Positions 1 to 8,793 of a stretch of DNA of 64,000 bases are shown one piece after another (the first letter of the stretch is position 1; every line of letters begins with the position of its first letter). Both the position numbers and the translations under genes were made by a program. The stretch comes from Pseudonocardia ammonioxydans (GTDB lineage: Bacteria > Actinomycetota > Actinomycetes > Mycobacteriales > Pseudonocardiaceae). Under the pieces are notes generated by a model. That model was not told the DNA's origin, searched no databases, and saw only the letters and a list, made by a program, of their open reading frames with translations. The stretch lies in the NCBI RefSeq assembly GCF_900115005.1, contig NZ_FOUY01000021.1, positions 62,001 through 126,000 of the forward strand. Reading direction: 5' to 3'.

Positions 1-849
1 CTCCGGCTCGGCCCGCAGCCGGGCCAGCTGCTCCGGGTGATGCAGCAGCGCCAGCGTCCCGTTCGCGATCGAGTTGGTCGTGGTCTCGTGCCCGGCGAAC
101 AGCAGCAGCGCACACATGCCGACCAGCTCGTCGTCGTCGAGGGCGTCGGTGCCCTCCCGGCCGGCGATCAGCGCGGACAGCATGTCCTCGCCCGGCTCGG
201 CGCGGCGCCGCGCGACCAGCTCGCGGAAGTAGGCGTCCATCTCGCGCAGCCCGGCCAGCGCCCGCTCGTGCCGGTCGGCCCGGGCGTCCCCACCGGCCCC
301 GAACGCGACCAGCGCCAGCTCGTCGGACCACTCCCGGAAGCGGTCGCGGTCCTCCGGCGCGGCGCCGAGCATGGTGGCGATGACGGTGGCGGGCAGCGGG
401 TACGCGACCTCGGCGATGAGGTCCAGCGGACCGGTCCGGCCCATGAGGCCGTCCAGCAGCTCGTCGACCAGCGCGGTGATCCGCGCGTCCATCGCCGAGA
501 TGCGCTGCCCCTTGAACGCGCCGGCGGCGAGGCGGCGCAGCCGGGTGTGCGCCGGCGGGTCGGTGACGACCATCCAGTCGGCCATCATCGCGAGGACGCG
601 TTCGCCGGCGCCCGGTGCGGCGTCCGGCTCGCCCGCGGCCCGGCGCCGCTCCAGGACCGGGCGGACCCGGTCGTTGGACAGCGCCTTGTCCGCGAACGCC
701 GCGGCCACGTCGGCGTAGCGGGTCACCAGCCACGCCCGGTGGCGCTCGCTCCAGTGCACCGGCGCGTGCTCGCGCAGCCCCGCGTAGATCGGGTACGGGT
801 CGGCGGCCGCGGCGGACCCCAGCAGCTCGTCGGTGATCGCACCGGTCAT
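1..849 (-). CDS. Cytochrome P450 (C-terminal part beyond window)
   Basis: The ATG at 849 opens an uninterrupted frame of 283 codons that runs off the left edge. The I-helix oxygen-activation motif AGHETT lies near residue 250, preceded by a typical bacterial class I P450 N-terminus (PYPIYAGLRE near residue 20, TDPPAHTRLRRL near residue 95). The ExxR motif and the haem-ligand Cys should lie outside the window. Its start codon shares the ATGA with the stop of the upstream NTF2-like gene, so it is the last visible gene of the carboxyltransferase operon. Such enzymes hydroxylate small hydrophobic compounds with electrons from a ferredoxin; no ferredoxin is seen here. Confidence 0.93.
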   Translation of the reverse strand, partial: MTGAITDELLGSAAAADPYPIYAGLREHAPVHWSERHRAWLVTRYADVAAAFADKALSNDRVRPVLERRRAAGEPDAAPGAGERVLAMMADWMVVTDPPAHTRLRRLAAGAFKGQRISAMDARITALVDELLDGLMGRTGPLDLIAEVAYPLPATVIATMLGAAPEDRDRFREWSDELALVAFGAGGDARADRHERALAGLREMDAYFRELVARRRAEPGEDMLSALIAGREGTDALDDDELVGMCALLLFAGHETTTNSIANGTLALLHHPEQLARLRAEPE

Positions 850-1652
850 GCCGATCTCCTCTCCTCGCTCCGGGCCAGCGCACGCGCACAGCCCAGCCGG
901 TCGCGGACCACGTGCCCGGACACGACCCGGCCGCCCGCGGTGTGCACCAGCCCGACCGCGTGCAGGGTGGCCGGGCTGCCGGGGGTGGCGGCCGTGACGT
1001 CGTCCAGACCACCCGCATAGGTCCCGGTGCAGGTCAGCCGGAACGCCACGGCGGGGCCGGCCGAGAACAGGTCGTCCACGACGACCTCGGCGCCGGCCAG
1101 CACCGGGGCCGGGCTGCCGGGCCCGCCGTCGTCGTAGGTGACGGCGTCGCCGGGTGCCCCGGCCGCGAGCCAGTCGCGGACCACCCGTTCCGCGGCGGGG
1201 GTGGCGGCGACGGCCGCGGTGTCCCACGGCGCGACGGCCGGTGCGGGCACCGTGCCCGGGTCGCCGTCGGCGAGCCGGCGGCGGCGGGTGAGGTAGTCCT
1301 GCTCGACGCTGTTGTCGACCAGCCGGGTGCCGTCCCAGCGGTAGAGCCCCAGCCCGGTCCAGGTCGCGGCGGCCCCGCCGTGCTTGCGCGAGGCGCCGTG
1401 CTCGGAGAACCGCATGGCGAGCCGGGTCCCGTCGGTGACGATCTCGTGCACGGTCAGGCCCAGCCCGGGGAACTGCTCGAACTGGGCCCGGGCCGCGGGG
1501 ACGTAGGCGTCGTCGCGGCCCGCGACGACGTGCGGGCCCATCCGCAGGACGTAGTCCGGGTCCATGATCTCGGCACACACACCGGTGTCGTGCCGGTTGG
1601 TGTAGTCGACGACGTAGCGGCGCATCAGCGCGACGAACGGGTCCATCCTCAC
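846..1652 (-). CDS. Tandem NTF2-like (SnoaL-type) protein
   Basis: The 268-residue product appears to hold two NTF2-like cone-fold domains, about residues 5-125 and 150-262. The first has the familiar pattern of an N-terminal helix, a conserved DPDY segment and beta strands ending in the LYRWDG region. Related proteins include polyketide cyclases, ketosteroid isomerases and limonene-epoxide-hydrolase-like enzymes, but no catalytic residue can be assigned. It overlaps the enoyl-CoA hydratase gene by 4 bp upstream and the P450 gene by 4 bp downstream, so it is translated within a catabolic operon. Specific function unknown. Confidence 0.75.
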   Translation of the reverse strand: MRMDPFVALMRRYVVDYTNRHDTGVCAEIMDPDYVLRMGPHVVAGRDDAYVPAARAQFEQFPGLGLTVHEIVTDGTRLAMRFSEHGASRKHGGAAATWTGLGLYRWDGTRLVDNSVEQDYLTRRRRLADGDPGTVPAPAVAPWDTAAVAATPAAERVVRDWLAAGAPGDAVTYDDGGPGSPAPVLAGAEVVVDDLFSAGPAVAFRLTCTGTYAGGLDDVTAATPGSPATLHAVGLVHTAGGRVVSGHVVRDRLGCARALARSEERRSA

Positions 1653-2449
1653 CGCCCCTCGAACGTGGGCGGGCGCTTCCCCAGGAACGCCGCGATCCCC
1701 TCGGCGGCGTCGGCGGTGGAGTGCAGCACGGTCAGCGCCGCCGTGGAGTGGTCGAACTCGCCGCGGTCGACGTGCGCGTTGACCAGGTTCTTGCCGGTCG
1801 CCACGGCGAGCGGGGCCGCGCCGGCCATCCGGGAGGCCAGCGCCCGCGCCCGGTCGCGCAGCTCGTCGGCGGGGTGCACCTGCTGGGCCAGGCCGATCCG
1901 CAGCGCGGTCGCGGCGTCCACCCGTTCCCCGGCGAACATCATCAGCTTGGTCCAGTGCCGCCCGATCACCGACGGGGCGCGCAGCACCCCGAAGCCGGGC
2001 ACCAGCCCGACCGCGGTCTCCGGCATCGCGAACGTCGCGGTCTCGGAGGCCAGCACGACGTCGCAGGCCAGCGCGAGCTCGCAGCCCCCGCCCATCGCGA
2101 ACCCGTTCACCGCGGCGATCACCGGCAGCGGCGACTCCTCCACCGCGGCGAAGGTGCGCATGCAGTCCTGCTGGAACGCCCGCTTCGCGGTCGCGTCACC
2201 GAGCTCGGCGAACGAGGCGATGTCGCCACCCGCCGAGAACGCCTTCTCCCCCGCCCCGGTGATCACCACCGCGCGGGTGCGCGCGTCCGCCTCCAGCCGG
2301 GCCAGTGCGTCGCGCAGGTCCGGCCAGAACCGGCGGCCCATCGCGTTGAGCCGGGCCGGGTCGTCCATGGTCAGCCAGGCCACCCGCTCGTCGGCGGGGT
2401 CGGCCTCGACCCGCAGGGTGGACGCCGTCGTGCCGTTGCGCGTGCTCAT
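1649..2449 (-). CDS. Enoyl-CoA hydratase/isomerase family protein
   Basis: This 266-residue crotonase-fold protein has the oxyanion-hole segment AGGDIASF near residue 72 and the GGGCELALACD motif near residue 123. Acidic residues are present at both positions equivalent to the two hydratase glutamates (the CEL glutamate and the one in MPETAVGL), so hydratase activity on a 2-enoyl-CoA is plausible. The start overlaps the carboxyltransferase stop (ATGA) and the stop overlaps the NTF2-like start. Together with the carboxylase it suggests processing of a branched or odd-chain acyl-CoA. The exact substrate is not readable. Confidence 0.92.
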   Translation of the reverse strand: MSTRNGTTASTLRVEADPADERVAWLTMDDPARLNAMGRRFWPDLRDALARLEADARTRAVVITGAGEKAFSAGGDIASFAELGDATAKRAFQQDCMRTFAAVEESPLPVIAAVNGFAMGGGCELALACDVVLASETATFAMPETAVGLVPGFGVLRAPSVIGRHWTKLMMFAGERVDAATALRIGLAQQVHPADELRDRARALASRMAGAAPLAVATGKNLVNAHVDRGEFDHSTAALTVLHSTADAAEGIAAFLGKRPPTFEGR

Positions 2450-4050
2450 TCCGGGTCCCCCAGCGCGATGTCGATGCTCGTCGCGATCACCTCACGGGTG
2501 CGGGACGGCTCGATGACGTCGTCCAGCGACAGGTGCGCGGCGGCCTCCCACGGCTCCGCCTCGCTGATCCACTCGGCGGTCAGCTCCTCGATCAGCGCCG
2601 CGTGCGCCTCCGGGCCCTGCTCGGCCAGCGCGGCCTCGAGCCGCCGCCGGTACACGGTGCGGACGCCCGTCTCCGGGGCCATGAAGCCCAGCTCGGCGGT
2701 CGGCCAGGCGTAGAGGAAGTCCGGCCGGGTGGGCCGCCCGCCCATCGCGAAGTGCCCGCCGCCGTAGGCCTTGCGCAGCACCACGCCGATCTTGGGCACC
2801 GTGGCCTCGGCGATCCGCGAGACCAGCCCCTCGTAGCCGTGCAGGATGCCGCCGCGCTCGGCCTGGGTGCCGATCATCAGGCCGGGCACGTCGTGCAGGA
2901 ACACCAGTGGGAGCCCGAAGGTGTCGCACAGGTCCACGAACGCCCGCTGCTTGGTCAGCGCGTCCGGGTCCAGCGCCCCGGCCCGCACGATCGGCTGGTT
3001 GCCGACCAGCCCGACCGGGCGGCCCTCGATCCGGGCCAGCGCGGTCAGCACACTGGGGCCCCAGCCGTCCGCCCAGGGCAGGATGCTCGCCTCGTCGGCC
3101 AGGCAGGTGAACACGTCGCGCACGTCGTAGCCGGCCCGGGACCCGGTCGGCACCAGGGTCTCCAGCTCGGCCGGGTCCCGGCCGGGCGGGCGGGCCGGGG
3201 CGTGCGGCGCGGGGCGCGACGAGTTCGCCGGCAGGTAGGACAGGAACGCGGCGATCGCGTCCATCGCGTCCGCCTCGGTCTCGACGACCAGGTGCGCGTT
3301 CCCGGCGGCGGTGGCCGCCTCCGGGCCGCCGAGCTCGTCGTCGGTGACCTTCTCCCCGATCGCGGGCTCGACCACCGACGGGCCGGACAGCGCCAGCGAC
3401 GACGAGCGCAGCATCACCACGAAGTGCGCGGTCGAGGCGTGCAGCGCGGAGTCGCCGTAGCTGGGACCGAGCACCGCGGCCGCCCGCGGGACGACCGGTC
3501 GTCCGGGTTCGGGCTTGAGGAACGTCGCGAAGTCCAGCGGCAGGCCGGAGAACCGCCAGCCGGACACGTCGGGCATCCGGCCGCCGTCGGCGTCGCACAG
3601 CAGGACCAGCGGGAACCCGTGCTTCTGTGCGTGCTCGATGAGCCGGCCCTGCTTGCGCATGCTGATCGGGGCGGTGGTGCCGGCGACGACGCTGGCGTCG
3701 ATCCCGATCACGCCGATCCGGCGGCCGTCGAGGCGGCCGAACCCGGTGACGACGGCGTCGCCCGGGACGTGCTTGGCGGTGCGCCGCTCGGGCAGCGCCA
3801 GCGCCCCGATCTCGAACCAGCTCTGCGGGTCGACCAGCATGTCGACCCGTTCGCGCACCGGCAGCCGCCCGGACTCGCGGTGCTTGCGCAGGCCCTCCGG
3901 CCCGCCCATCTCGCGGGCCCGTTCCTGCCGTTCCCGCAGCACGGCCAGCCGGGAGGCCATGTCCGTGCCGCGCGGTCCGTCATCCTCGACGCCGGTCATC
4001 GGGCCATCATCGGACACCCCGGTCCGGGCGGACGCCTCGGTGGAGCTCAT
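2446..4050 (-). CDS. Acyl-CoA carboxylase, carboxyltransferase (beta) subunit
   Basis: This 534-residue crotonase-superfamily carboxyltransferase has the N-terminal half near residues 30-270 (acyl-CoA side, with AGTTAPISMRKQGR) and the C-terminal half near 290-520 (biotin side, with GGGHFAMGG). The start at 4050 is preferred over an upstream one because GGGAGGG lies six bases before this ATG. It transfers CO2 from carboxybiotin to an acyl-CoA; specificity (propionyl, methylcrotonyl, geranyl or another) is not decided by the motifs. It diverges from the biotin carboxylase gene across a 114-bp region holding an operator-like palindrome. The first 25 residues are low complexity (SDDGP and EDDGP repeats). 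Confidence 0.93.
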   Translation of the reverse strand: MSSTEASARTGVSDDGPMTGVEDDGPRGTDMASRLAVLRERQERAREMGGPEGLRKHRESGRLPVRERVDMLVDPQSWFEIGALALPERRTAKHVPGDAVVTGFGRLDGRRIGVIGIDASVVAGTTAPISMRKQGRLIEHAQKHGFPLVLLCDADGGRMPDVSGWRFSGLPLDFATFLKPEPGRPVVPRAAAVLGPSYGDSALHASTAHFVVMLRSSSLALSGPSVVEPAIGEKVTDDELGGPEAATAAGNAHLVVETEADAMDAIAAFLSYLPANSSRPAPHAPARPPGRDPAELETLVPTGSRAGYDVRDVFTCLADEASILPWADGWGPSVLTALARIEGRPVGLVGNQPIVRAGALDPDALTKQRAFVDLCDTFGLPLVFLHDVPGLMIGTQAERGGILHGYEGLVSRIAEATVPKIGVVLRKAYGGGHFAMGGRPTRPDFLYAWPTAELGFMAPETGVRTVYRRRLEAALAEQGPEAHAALIEELTAEWISEAEPWEAAAHLSLDDVIEPSRTREVIATSIDIALGDPE

Positions 4051-4133
4051 GCACGCCCTCCCCCGGTCGGCCGGCACGGACGGACGCCGCACCGGTGGCT
4101 CGCGTACTGGAAGATCACGGCCACGACGCTAGA

Positions 4134-4155
4134 CTACCAGACGGCCGATTGGTAG
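4134..4155. promoter_or_regulatory. Operator-like palindrome A, divergent carboxylase promoter
   Basis: CTACCA and TTGGTAG arms flank a GACGGCCGA centre between the two divergent carboxylase genes. The spacing is TACC-N12-GGTA. It belongs to a set of nine related sites in the window and probably controls both directions. Confidence 0.65.
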
Positions 4156-4164
4156 ACAGGCTTC

Positions 4165-6057
4165 ATGACACTGGACGGCAGGACGCCGGGCACCGTGCTG
4201 GTCGCCAACCGCGGGGAGATCGCGGTCCGGATCGTGCGGGCCTGCCGCGAGGCGGGCCTGCGGCCGGTCGCGGTGTACAGCGACGCCGACGCCGGTGCAC
4301 CGCACGTGGCGCTGGCCGACGAGGCGCACCGGATCGGCCCACCGCCGGCCCGCGACTCCTACCTCGACGTCGAGGCGTTGCTCGGCGCGGCGAAGGCGGC
4401 CGGGGCGGACGCGGTGCACCCCGGCTACGGCCTGCTCTCCGAGGACGCCGGGTTCGCGGCCGCGGTGACCGGCGCCGGGATGCGGTTCGTCGGCCCGTCG
4501 GCCGAGGTCATCGCCACGATGGGGGACAAGGTCGCGGCCCGGGCCATCGCCCGCGAGTGCGGCGTGCCCGTCCCCGAGGGCACCGGGACCGTCGACCCGG
4601 ACGACCCCGCGCTGCCCGCCCGTGCCGCCCGGCTGGGCTACCCGCTGGTGGTGAAGGCCTCGTTCGGTGGCGGCGGGCGCGGGATGCGCGTGGTCACCGG
4701 TCCGGACGAGCTGGCCGAGGCCCTGGCCGCCGCCGCGCGGGAGGGCGCCGCCGCGTTCGGCCGCTCCGAGGTGCACCTGGAGCGCTACCTGCCGCGGCCG
4801 CGGCACGTCGAGGTCCAGGTGCTGGCCGACGACCACGGCACCGTCGTCGCCCTCGGCGACCGGGACTGCTCGGTACAACGCCGGCACCAGAAGCTGATCG
4901 AGGAGGCGCCCGCCCCGGGCCTGTCCCCGCAGCTGCGGGCGGCGCTCGCGGACGCGGCGGTCCGGATCACCCGCCGCGTCGGCTACTCCGGCGCCGGGAC
5001 CGTCGAGTTCCTCGTCTCGGGCACCGAGTTCGCGTTCCTGGAGATGAACACGCGGCTGCAGGTCGAGCACGGGGTGACCGAGCTGGTCACCGGCGTGGAC
5101 CTGGTGGCCGAGCAGCTGCGGGTCGCCGGCGGGGAGTCCCTGTCGCCGACCGTCCTGGAGGTCGCGAGCGCCGGGGCCGCAGCGCCCGGGGACCCGGCCG
5201 CACCTGGGGGCCCGGCCGCGCCCGGGAGCACGACGGTCCGGGGACACGCGATCCAGGCCCGGATCGCGGTCGAGGACCCGCGCGCGGGGTTCCGTCCCTC
5301 CCCCGGGCCGATCGGTGCGCTGGAGCTGCCCGCCGGGCCGGGCGTGCGGACCGACTTCGGCGTCGTCGCCGGGGGCACGGTGCCCGCCGAGTACGACTCG
5401 ATGATCGGCAAGGTGCTCGCCCACGCCGCCGACCGCGACACCGCCCGGCGCCGGCTGGGGCTCGCGCTGGACGAGCTGGTCGTGGGCGGCCGCCCGACCA
5501 CGGCCGGGTACCTGCGCGCGGTCCTGGACACCGCGGAGTTCGCCGCGGGCACGCACGACACCGGGTCGGTGGAGCGCGACTGGGCCCCGGAGGCGCTGCT
5601 CGGGCCCGCCGGGGACGCCGGCGCCGCCTCCCCCGGGCCCGCCGCGGAGCCCGGGGCGGCCGGCGGGTCCGGGACACCGGGTCACGCCGTCCCGGTCCGC
5701 CGGGTCCGCATCGCCACCGACCGCGGACCGCTGGACCTGCTCGTCGCGGGCCGCGCGGCCCCGGGCCCCGCGGGCACGGCCGCCCCGCTCCGGCCCACCC
5801 GCTCGACCGACGACCGGCCGGCCGCCGGGAACGCACCCGGCGCGGCCGGGGACCCGACGGCCCCGATGGACGCCACGGTGGTGACGGTCCGGGTGGCCCC
5901 CGGGGACGCCGTCGCGGCCGGCGACGTCGTCGTCGTGCTCGAGGCGATGAAGATGGAGATGGAGATCCGGGCCGGTACCGCCGGGACGGTCGCCGCGGTG
6001 CCGGTGACGGCAGGCTCCCCGATCGCCGCCGGCGCGGTCCTCGTCGAGCTGACCTGA
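4165..6057 (+). CDS. Acyl-CoA carboxylase, biotin carboxylase / biotin carrier (alpha) subunit
   Basis: This 630-residue protein has a biotin carboxylase N-terminal domain (LVANRGEIAVRI near residue 12), an ATP-grasp domain with a glycine-rich loop near 168-174 (GGGGRGM), a C-terminal biotin carboxylase domain to about 470, and a biotinyl domain at the end. The biotin attachment lysine is K596 in EAMKMEM. It carboxylates biotin with ATP and bicarbonate for the divergently encoded beta subunit. The usual EMNTRLQVEHPVTE stretch has Gly in place of Pro. Three 15-18-bp repeats at 5179-5229 encode a Pro/Ala/Gly-rich insert. The linker from about 480 to 570 is also low complexity. Confidence 0.95.
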   Translation: MTLDGRTPGTVLVANRGEIAVRIVRACREAGLRPVAVYSDADAGAPHVALADEAHRIGPPPARDSYLDVEALLGAAKAAGADAVHPGYGLLSEDAGFAAAVTGAGMRFVGPSAEVIATMGDKVAARAIARECGVPVPEGTGTVDPDDPALPARAARLGYPLVVKASFGGGGRGMRVVTGPDELAEALAAAAREGAAAFGRSEVHLERYLPRPRHVEVQVLADDHGTVVALGDRDCSVQRRHQKLIEEAPAPGLSPQLRAALADAAVRITRRVGYSGAGTVEFLVSGTEFAFLEMNTRLQVEHGVTELVTGVDLVAEQLRVAGGESLSPTVLEVASAGAAAPGDPAAPGGPAAPGSTTVRGHAIQARIAVEDPRAGFRPSPGPIGALELPAGPGVRTDFGVVAGGTVPAEYDSMIGKVLAHAADRDTARRRLGLALDELVVGGRPTTAGYLRAVLDTAEFAAGTHDTGSVERDWAPEALLGPAGDAGAASPGPAAEPGAAGGSGTPGHAVPVRRVRIATDRGPLDLLVAGRAAPGPAGTAAPLRPTRSTDDRPAAGNAPGAAGDPTAPMDATVVTVRVAPGDAVAAGDVVVVLEAMKMEMEIRAGTAGTVAAVPVTAGSPIAAGAVLVELT

Positions 6058-6110
6058 CACGGCGCGCACGGCCGGGTCGGCCCCTCGACCGTCCGGGCAC
6101 GCACGAACCC

Positions 6111-6173
6111 CGCCGAGATGCACGTGAGCGTTCCGGTCACGGTGCCGCAGGCTCCGTGAGCTGCATCTCGGCG
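6111..6173. repeat. Spaced inverted repeat, 12-bp arms
   Basis: CGCCGAGATGCA (6111-6122) is matched perfectly by TGCATCTCGGCG (6162-6173) across a 39-bp spacer. It lies 54 bp after the biotin carboxylase stop and may form the stem of a transcript end. Confidence 0.6.
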
Positions 6174-6279
6174 AGGTACGGCATCGCCGCGCGGCACGGA
6201 CGAGCGGCGCCGGTAGGAGCTGCTGGGCGACCGGCGCCTCACACCCGTTCGCTGAGCCTCACACCTGCTCGCTGCGCTC

Positions 6280-6301
6280 CACACCTGTTGCAGCAGGTGT
6301 G
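6280..6301. terminator. Probable bidirectional terminator hairpin
   Basis: CACACCTG and CAGGTGTG form perfect 8-bp arms around a 6-nt loop (TTGCAG) between two convergent genes. No U-tract is present, as is common in high-GC actinobacteria. Confidence 0.55.
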
Positions 6302-6361
6302 AAGAACAGCATGGGGGTGTGGGGCCGGCGACGGGGCTGGGTGCCCGCCGGGGGTGGCGGG

Positions 6362-7006
6362 TCAGACCGTGCCGAGGCCCTGCTCGGTCGCGATCCCGCG
6401 GATCGTCAGCTCGGCGAGCTCGGCGCCGATCTGCTCCGGGGTGAAGGACCCGCCGGGACGGAACCAGCGGTAGACCCAGTTCGTCGAGCCGAGCACGGAC
6501 AGCGCGGCGAGCCGCGGGTCCAGGTCGGAGCGGACGTCGCCGGCCTGCTGGGCGGACTCGATGAGGTCCCGGAACACGCCCTGGTAGGCGTGCTCGCTGC
6601 CGAGCACCTCCACGCGCCGCTCCAGCGGCAACGCGGACAGCTCGTGCAGGAACACCGCCGTCGGCACCAGGTTGCGGCAGGTGTGCTCGACGTGCCCCAC
6701 GATCACCGACCGCAGTCGGAACAGCGGCGGGCCCTCGACCCCGGCCCGGGCCCGGATCACGGCCAGCCCGTCCTTGTGGACCGAGGAGATGACGTCGAAG
6801 AGCAGGTCCTCCTTGGACTGGATGTAGTAGTAGAGGCTGCCCTTGAGCATCCCCAACCGGTCCGCGATGTCCTGCAGCGAGGCGCCGTCGTACCCCTTCT
6901 CGTAGAACACCTGGGTGGCGACCTCGATCAGTTCCGCCCAGCGCTCCTCGCGGGGTTTGCGCTCCCCGCCGGAGCGGCGCGCGCTCCGTCCCGCCGGCTG
7001 TCGCAC
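6362..7006 (-). CDS. TetR-family transcriptional regulator
   Basis: This 214-residue regulator has a helix-turn-helix near residues 45-70 (SLQDIADRLGM then GSLYYYIQSKEDLL), strongly like the acyl-CoA-responsive TetR group that includes KstR2 and PaaR-type proteins. The C-terminal ligand domain is typical in length. The GTG at 7006 follows an AAGGA. A palindrome at 7061-7082 lies 55 bp upstream, so autoregulation is likely. It follows the two mycofactocin-type SDR genes on the same strand. It is the only TetR gene in the window and therefore the first candidate to bind the nine related operator-like sites. The ligand is inferred only by family to be a CoA thioester. Confidence 0.9.
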   Translation of the reverse strand: MRQPAGRSARRSGGERKPREERWAELIEVATQVFYEKGYDGASLQDIADRLGMLKGSLYYYIQSKEDLLFDVISSVHKDGLAVIRARAGVEGPPLFRLRSVIVGHVEHTCRNLVPTAVFLHELSALPLERRVEVLGSEHAYQGVFRDLIESAQQAGDVRSDLDPRLAALSVLGSTNWVYRWFRPGGSFTPEQIGAELAELTIRGIATEQGLGTV

Positions 7007-7060
7007 CTGGTCACGTCCTTTCGACCGGTTCGGGAGGAACCGCCGTCACGAATCGGGCGA

Positions 7061-7082
7061 GTCTACCGTCCGACCGGTAGAC
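7061..7082. promoter_or_regulatory. Operator-like palindrome B, upstream of tetR
   Basis: GTCTACCG and CGGTAGAC are perfect 8-bp arms around TCCGAC (TACC-N8-GGTA spacing). It sits between the second SDR stop and the tetR start and fits autorepression. Confidence 0.7.
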
Positions 7083-7098
7083 GACGTCCCCGGTGGGG

Positions 7099-7932
7099 TC
7101 ACCGCACGTTGGCGCCGGCGTCGACCGGCAGGGCCACGCCGGTGACGTAGCGGGCCTCGTCGCTGGCCAGGAACAGCACCGCGTTGGCGATGTCCTCGAC
7201 GTCCACCCAGGGCACCGGGATCGCGTTCAGCGACCGGAACCCGTCCATCGCCTTCTCCTTCGTGGGCTCGGGGTCGCCGGGGGCGAACATCCCCCAGGTC
7301 CCCGGGTTCTGGATCATGTGGGTGTCCACGTTGGTCGGATGCACGGTGTTCACCCGGATCCGCTGCGGGGCCAGCTCGTTGGCCATCGTCCGCATGAGAC
7401 CGACCAGCCCGTGCTTGGCCGCGACGTAGTGGCCGACCTGCTGGATGCCCTTGAGGCCGCCGATCGAGCTGGTGAAGACCATGCACCCGCCGCCGCGCCG
7501 GCGCAGGTGCGGCACGGCCGCCTTCGCCGTGTGCCAGACCCCGGTCAGGTTCACGTCGAGCATGTCCTGCCACTGCCGCTCGGACAGCTCCCAGGACATG
7601 CCGTAGGTGGCGATCCCGGCGTTGGCGACGACGGCGTCGAGCCCGCCCAGCTCCGCCACACCGGCGTCGAGCGCCTTGGCCAGGCCGTCCCCGTCGCGGA
7701 CGTCGGCGACCGAGGCGACGATCCGCCGGCCCAGTCCCTCGACCTCGGCGACGGTGGCGTCGAGGTCCTCCAGCGTCGCCGCCGGGTACTTGTCCACACT
7801 GCCCACCGCCGCGCAGAGGTCGACGGCGATCACGTCCGCGCCCTCCTGCGCGAGCCGCACCGCGTGCGCCCGGCCCTGGCCGCGGGCGGCCCCGGTCACG
7901 AACGCGACCTTGCCCTCCATCCGTCCGGACAC
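7099..7932 (-). CDS. Mycofactocin-type SDR oxidoreductase
   Basis: This 277-residue short-chain dehydrogenase has a TGAARGQGR nucleotide loop near residue 13 and the AVDLC segment with the long insert (PAATLEDLDATV) characteristic of mycofactocin-associated SDRs that hold NAD tightly. The catalytic residues are in SSIGG and YVAAK. The GTG at 7932 is chosen because GGAGGA lies directly before it. It likely oxidises a secondary alcohol and passes electrons to mycofactocin. No mycofactocin biosynthesis gene is visible here. It is a close paralogue of the next upstream gene, 27 bp away. Confidence 0.92.
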   Translation of the reverse strand: MSGRMEGKVAFVTGAARGQGRAHAVRLAQEGADVIAVDLCAAVGSVDKYPAATLEDLDATVAEVEGLGRRIVASVADVRDGDGLAKALDAGVAELGGLDAVVANAGIATYGMSWELSERQWQDMLDVNLTGVWHTAKAAVPHLRRRGGGCMVFTSSIGGLKGIQQVGHYVAAKHGLVGLMRTMANELAPQRIRVNTVHPTNVDTHMIQNPGTWGMFAPGDPEPTKEKAMDGFRSLNAIPVPWVDVEDIANAVLFLASDEARYVTGVALPVDAGANVR

Positions 7933-7959
7933 TGTTCCTCCTCCAGGCACGGTGGCCCT

Positions 7960-8793
7960 CTACTGGATCGTGTAACCGGCGTCGACGGGCAGCATCACGC
8001 CCGTGACGTAGCGGGCCTCGTCGGACGCCAGCCAGAGCACCGCGTTGGAGATGTCCGCCGGTTCCACCCACGGCACCGGCAGCGCGTTGGTGGTCTCGAA
8101 GACCTTCGCCGCCTGGTCCCGGGTCGGGCCCTCGACCTCGGGCAGGAACAACCCCCAGGTCTTCTCATTCATGATCATGTCGGTGTCGACACCGGTCGGG
8201 TGCACGGTGTTGACCCGCACGCCCTGCCCGGCGAACTCGACCGCGAGGGTCCGCATGACGCCGACGACGCCGTGCTTGCTCGCCGTGTAGTGCACGGTGT
8301 TCGGCGTGCCCTTGATCCCGGCGGTGGAACTGGTGATCACGATCGAGCCGCCGCCGGAGGCGGTCAGGTGCGGCAGGGCGGCCCGGCAGGTGTTCCAGAC
8401 GCCGGTGAGGTTGATGTCGATGATCTCGCGCCAGTCCTCGTCGGAGACCTCCAGCGAGGGTGCGATCTCGAAGACCCCGGCGTTCGCGCAGACGATGTCG
8501 AGGCGGCCGAGCTCGGCGACGCCGGCGTCCACCACGTCGGTCAGCGCCGCGCGGTCGCGGACGTCGGCGACCTGGGCGTGCACCCGCCGGCCCAGCGCCT
8601 CGACCTGGCGGACCGTCTCGTCGAGGTCCTCCCGGGTCGCGGGCGGGTACATCCCGATCGCCGCGACCGGGCCGCAGAGGTCGACGGCGATGATGTCCGC
8701 GCCCTCCCCGGCCAGCCGCAGCGCGTGGCTGCGGCCCTGCCCGCGGGCCGCGCCCGTGACGAACGCGACCTTTCCCTCGACCCGTCCACTCAC
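7960..8793 (-). CDS. Mycofactocin-type SDR oxidoreductase (paralogue)
   Basis: This protein is also 277 residues, with TGAARGQGR near residue 11, the AVDLC insert region (PPATREDLDETV), and catalytic Ser and YTASK. It begins with GTG at 8793, overlapping the aldehyde dehydrogenase stop by 4 bp (GTGA), so translation is coupled. Members of this family include carveol-type dehydrogenases, which makes an alicyclic alcohol substrate a fair guess. Two adjacent copies may handle opposite stereoisomers or successive oxidations; that is inference. Confidence 0.92.
   Translation of the reverse strand: MSGRVEGKVAFVTGAARGQGRSHALRLAGEGADIIAVDLCGPVAAIGMYPPATREDLDETVRQVEALGRRVHAQVADVRDRAALTDVVDAGVAELGRLDIVCANAGVFEIAPSLEVSDEDWREIIDINLTGVWNTCRAALPHLTASGGGSIVITSSTAGIKGTPNTVHYTASKHGVVGVMRTLAVEFAGQGVRVNTVHPTGVDTDMIMNEKTWGLFLPEVEGPTRDQAAKVFETTNALPVPWVEPADISNAVLWLASDEARYVTGVMLPVDAGYTIQ

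Larger units (their letters stand above)
6058..6361. other. Gene-free stretch between convergent carboxylase and tetR genes
   Basis: No credible coding region is seen. It holds a spaced inverted repeat (6111-6173), three degenerate copies of a CTCACACC-type direct repeat (about 6238-6287) and a compact hairpin (6280-6301). Confidence 0.7.

Noticed and set aside
4095..6302. Long Arg/Gly-rich frame overlapping the biotin carboxylase gene
   Set aside because: It is an alternative frame of the biotin carboxylase; low-complexity product with no family resemblance.
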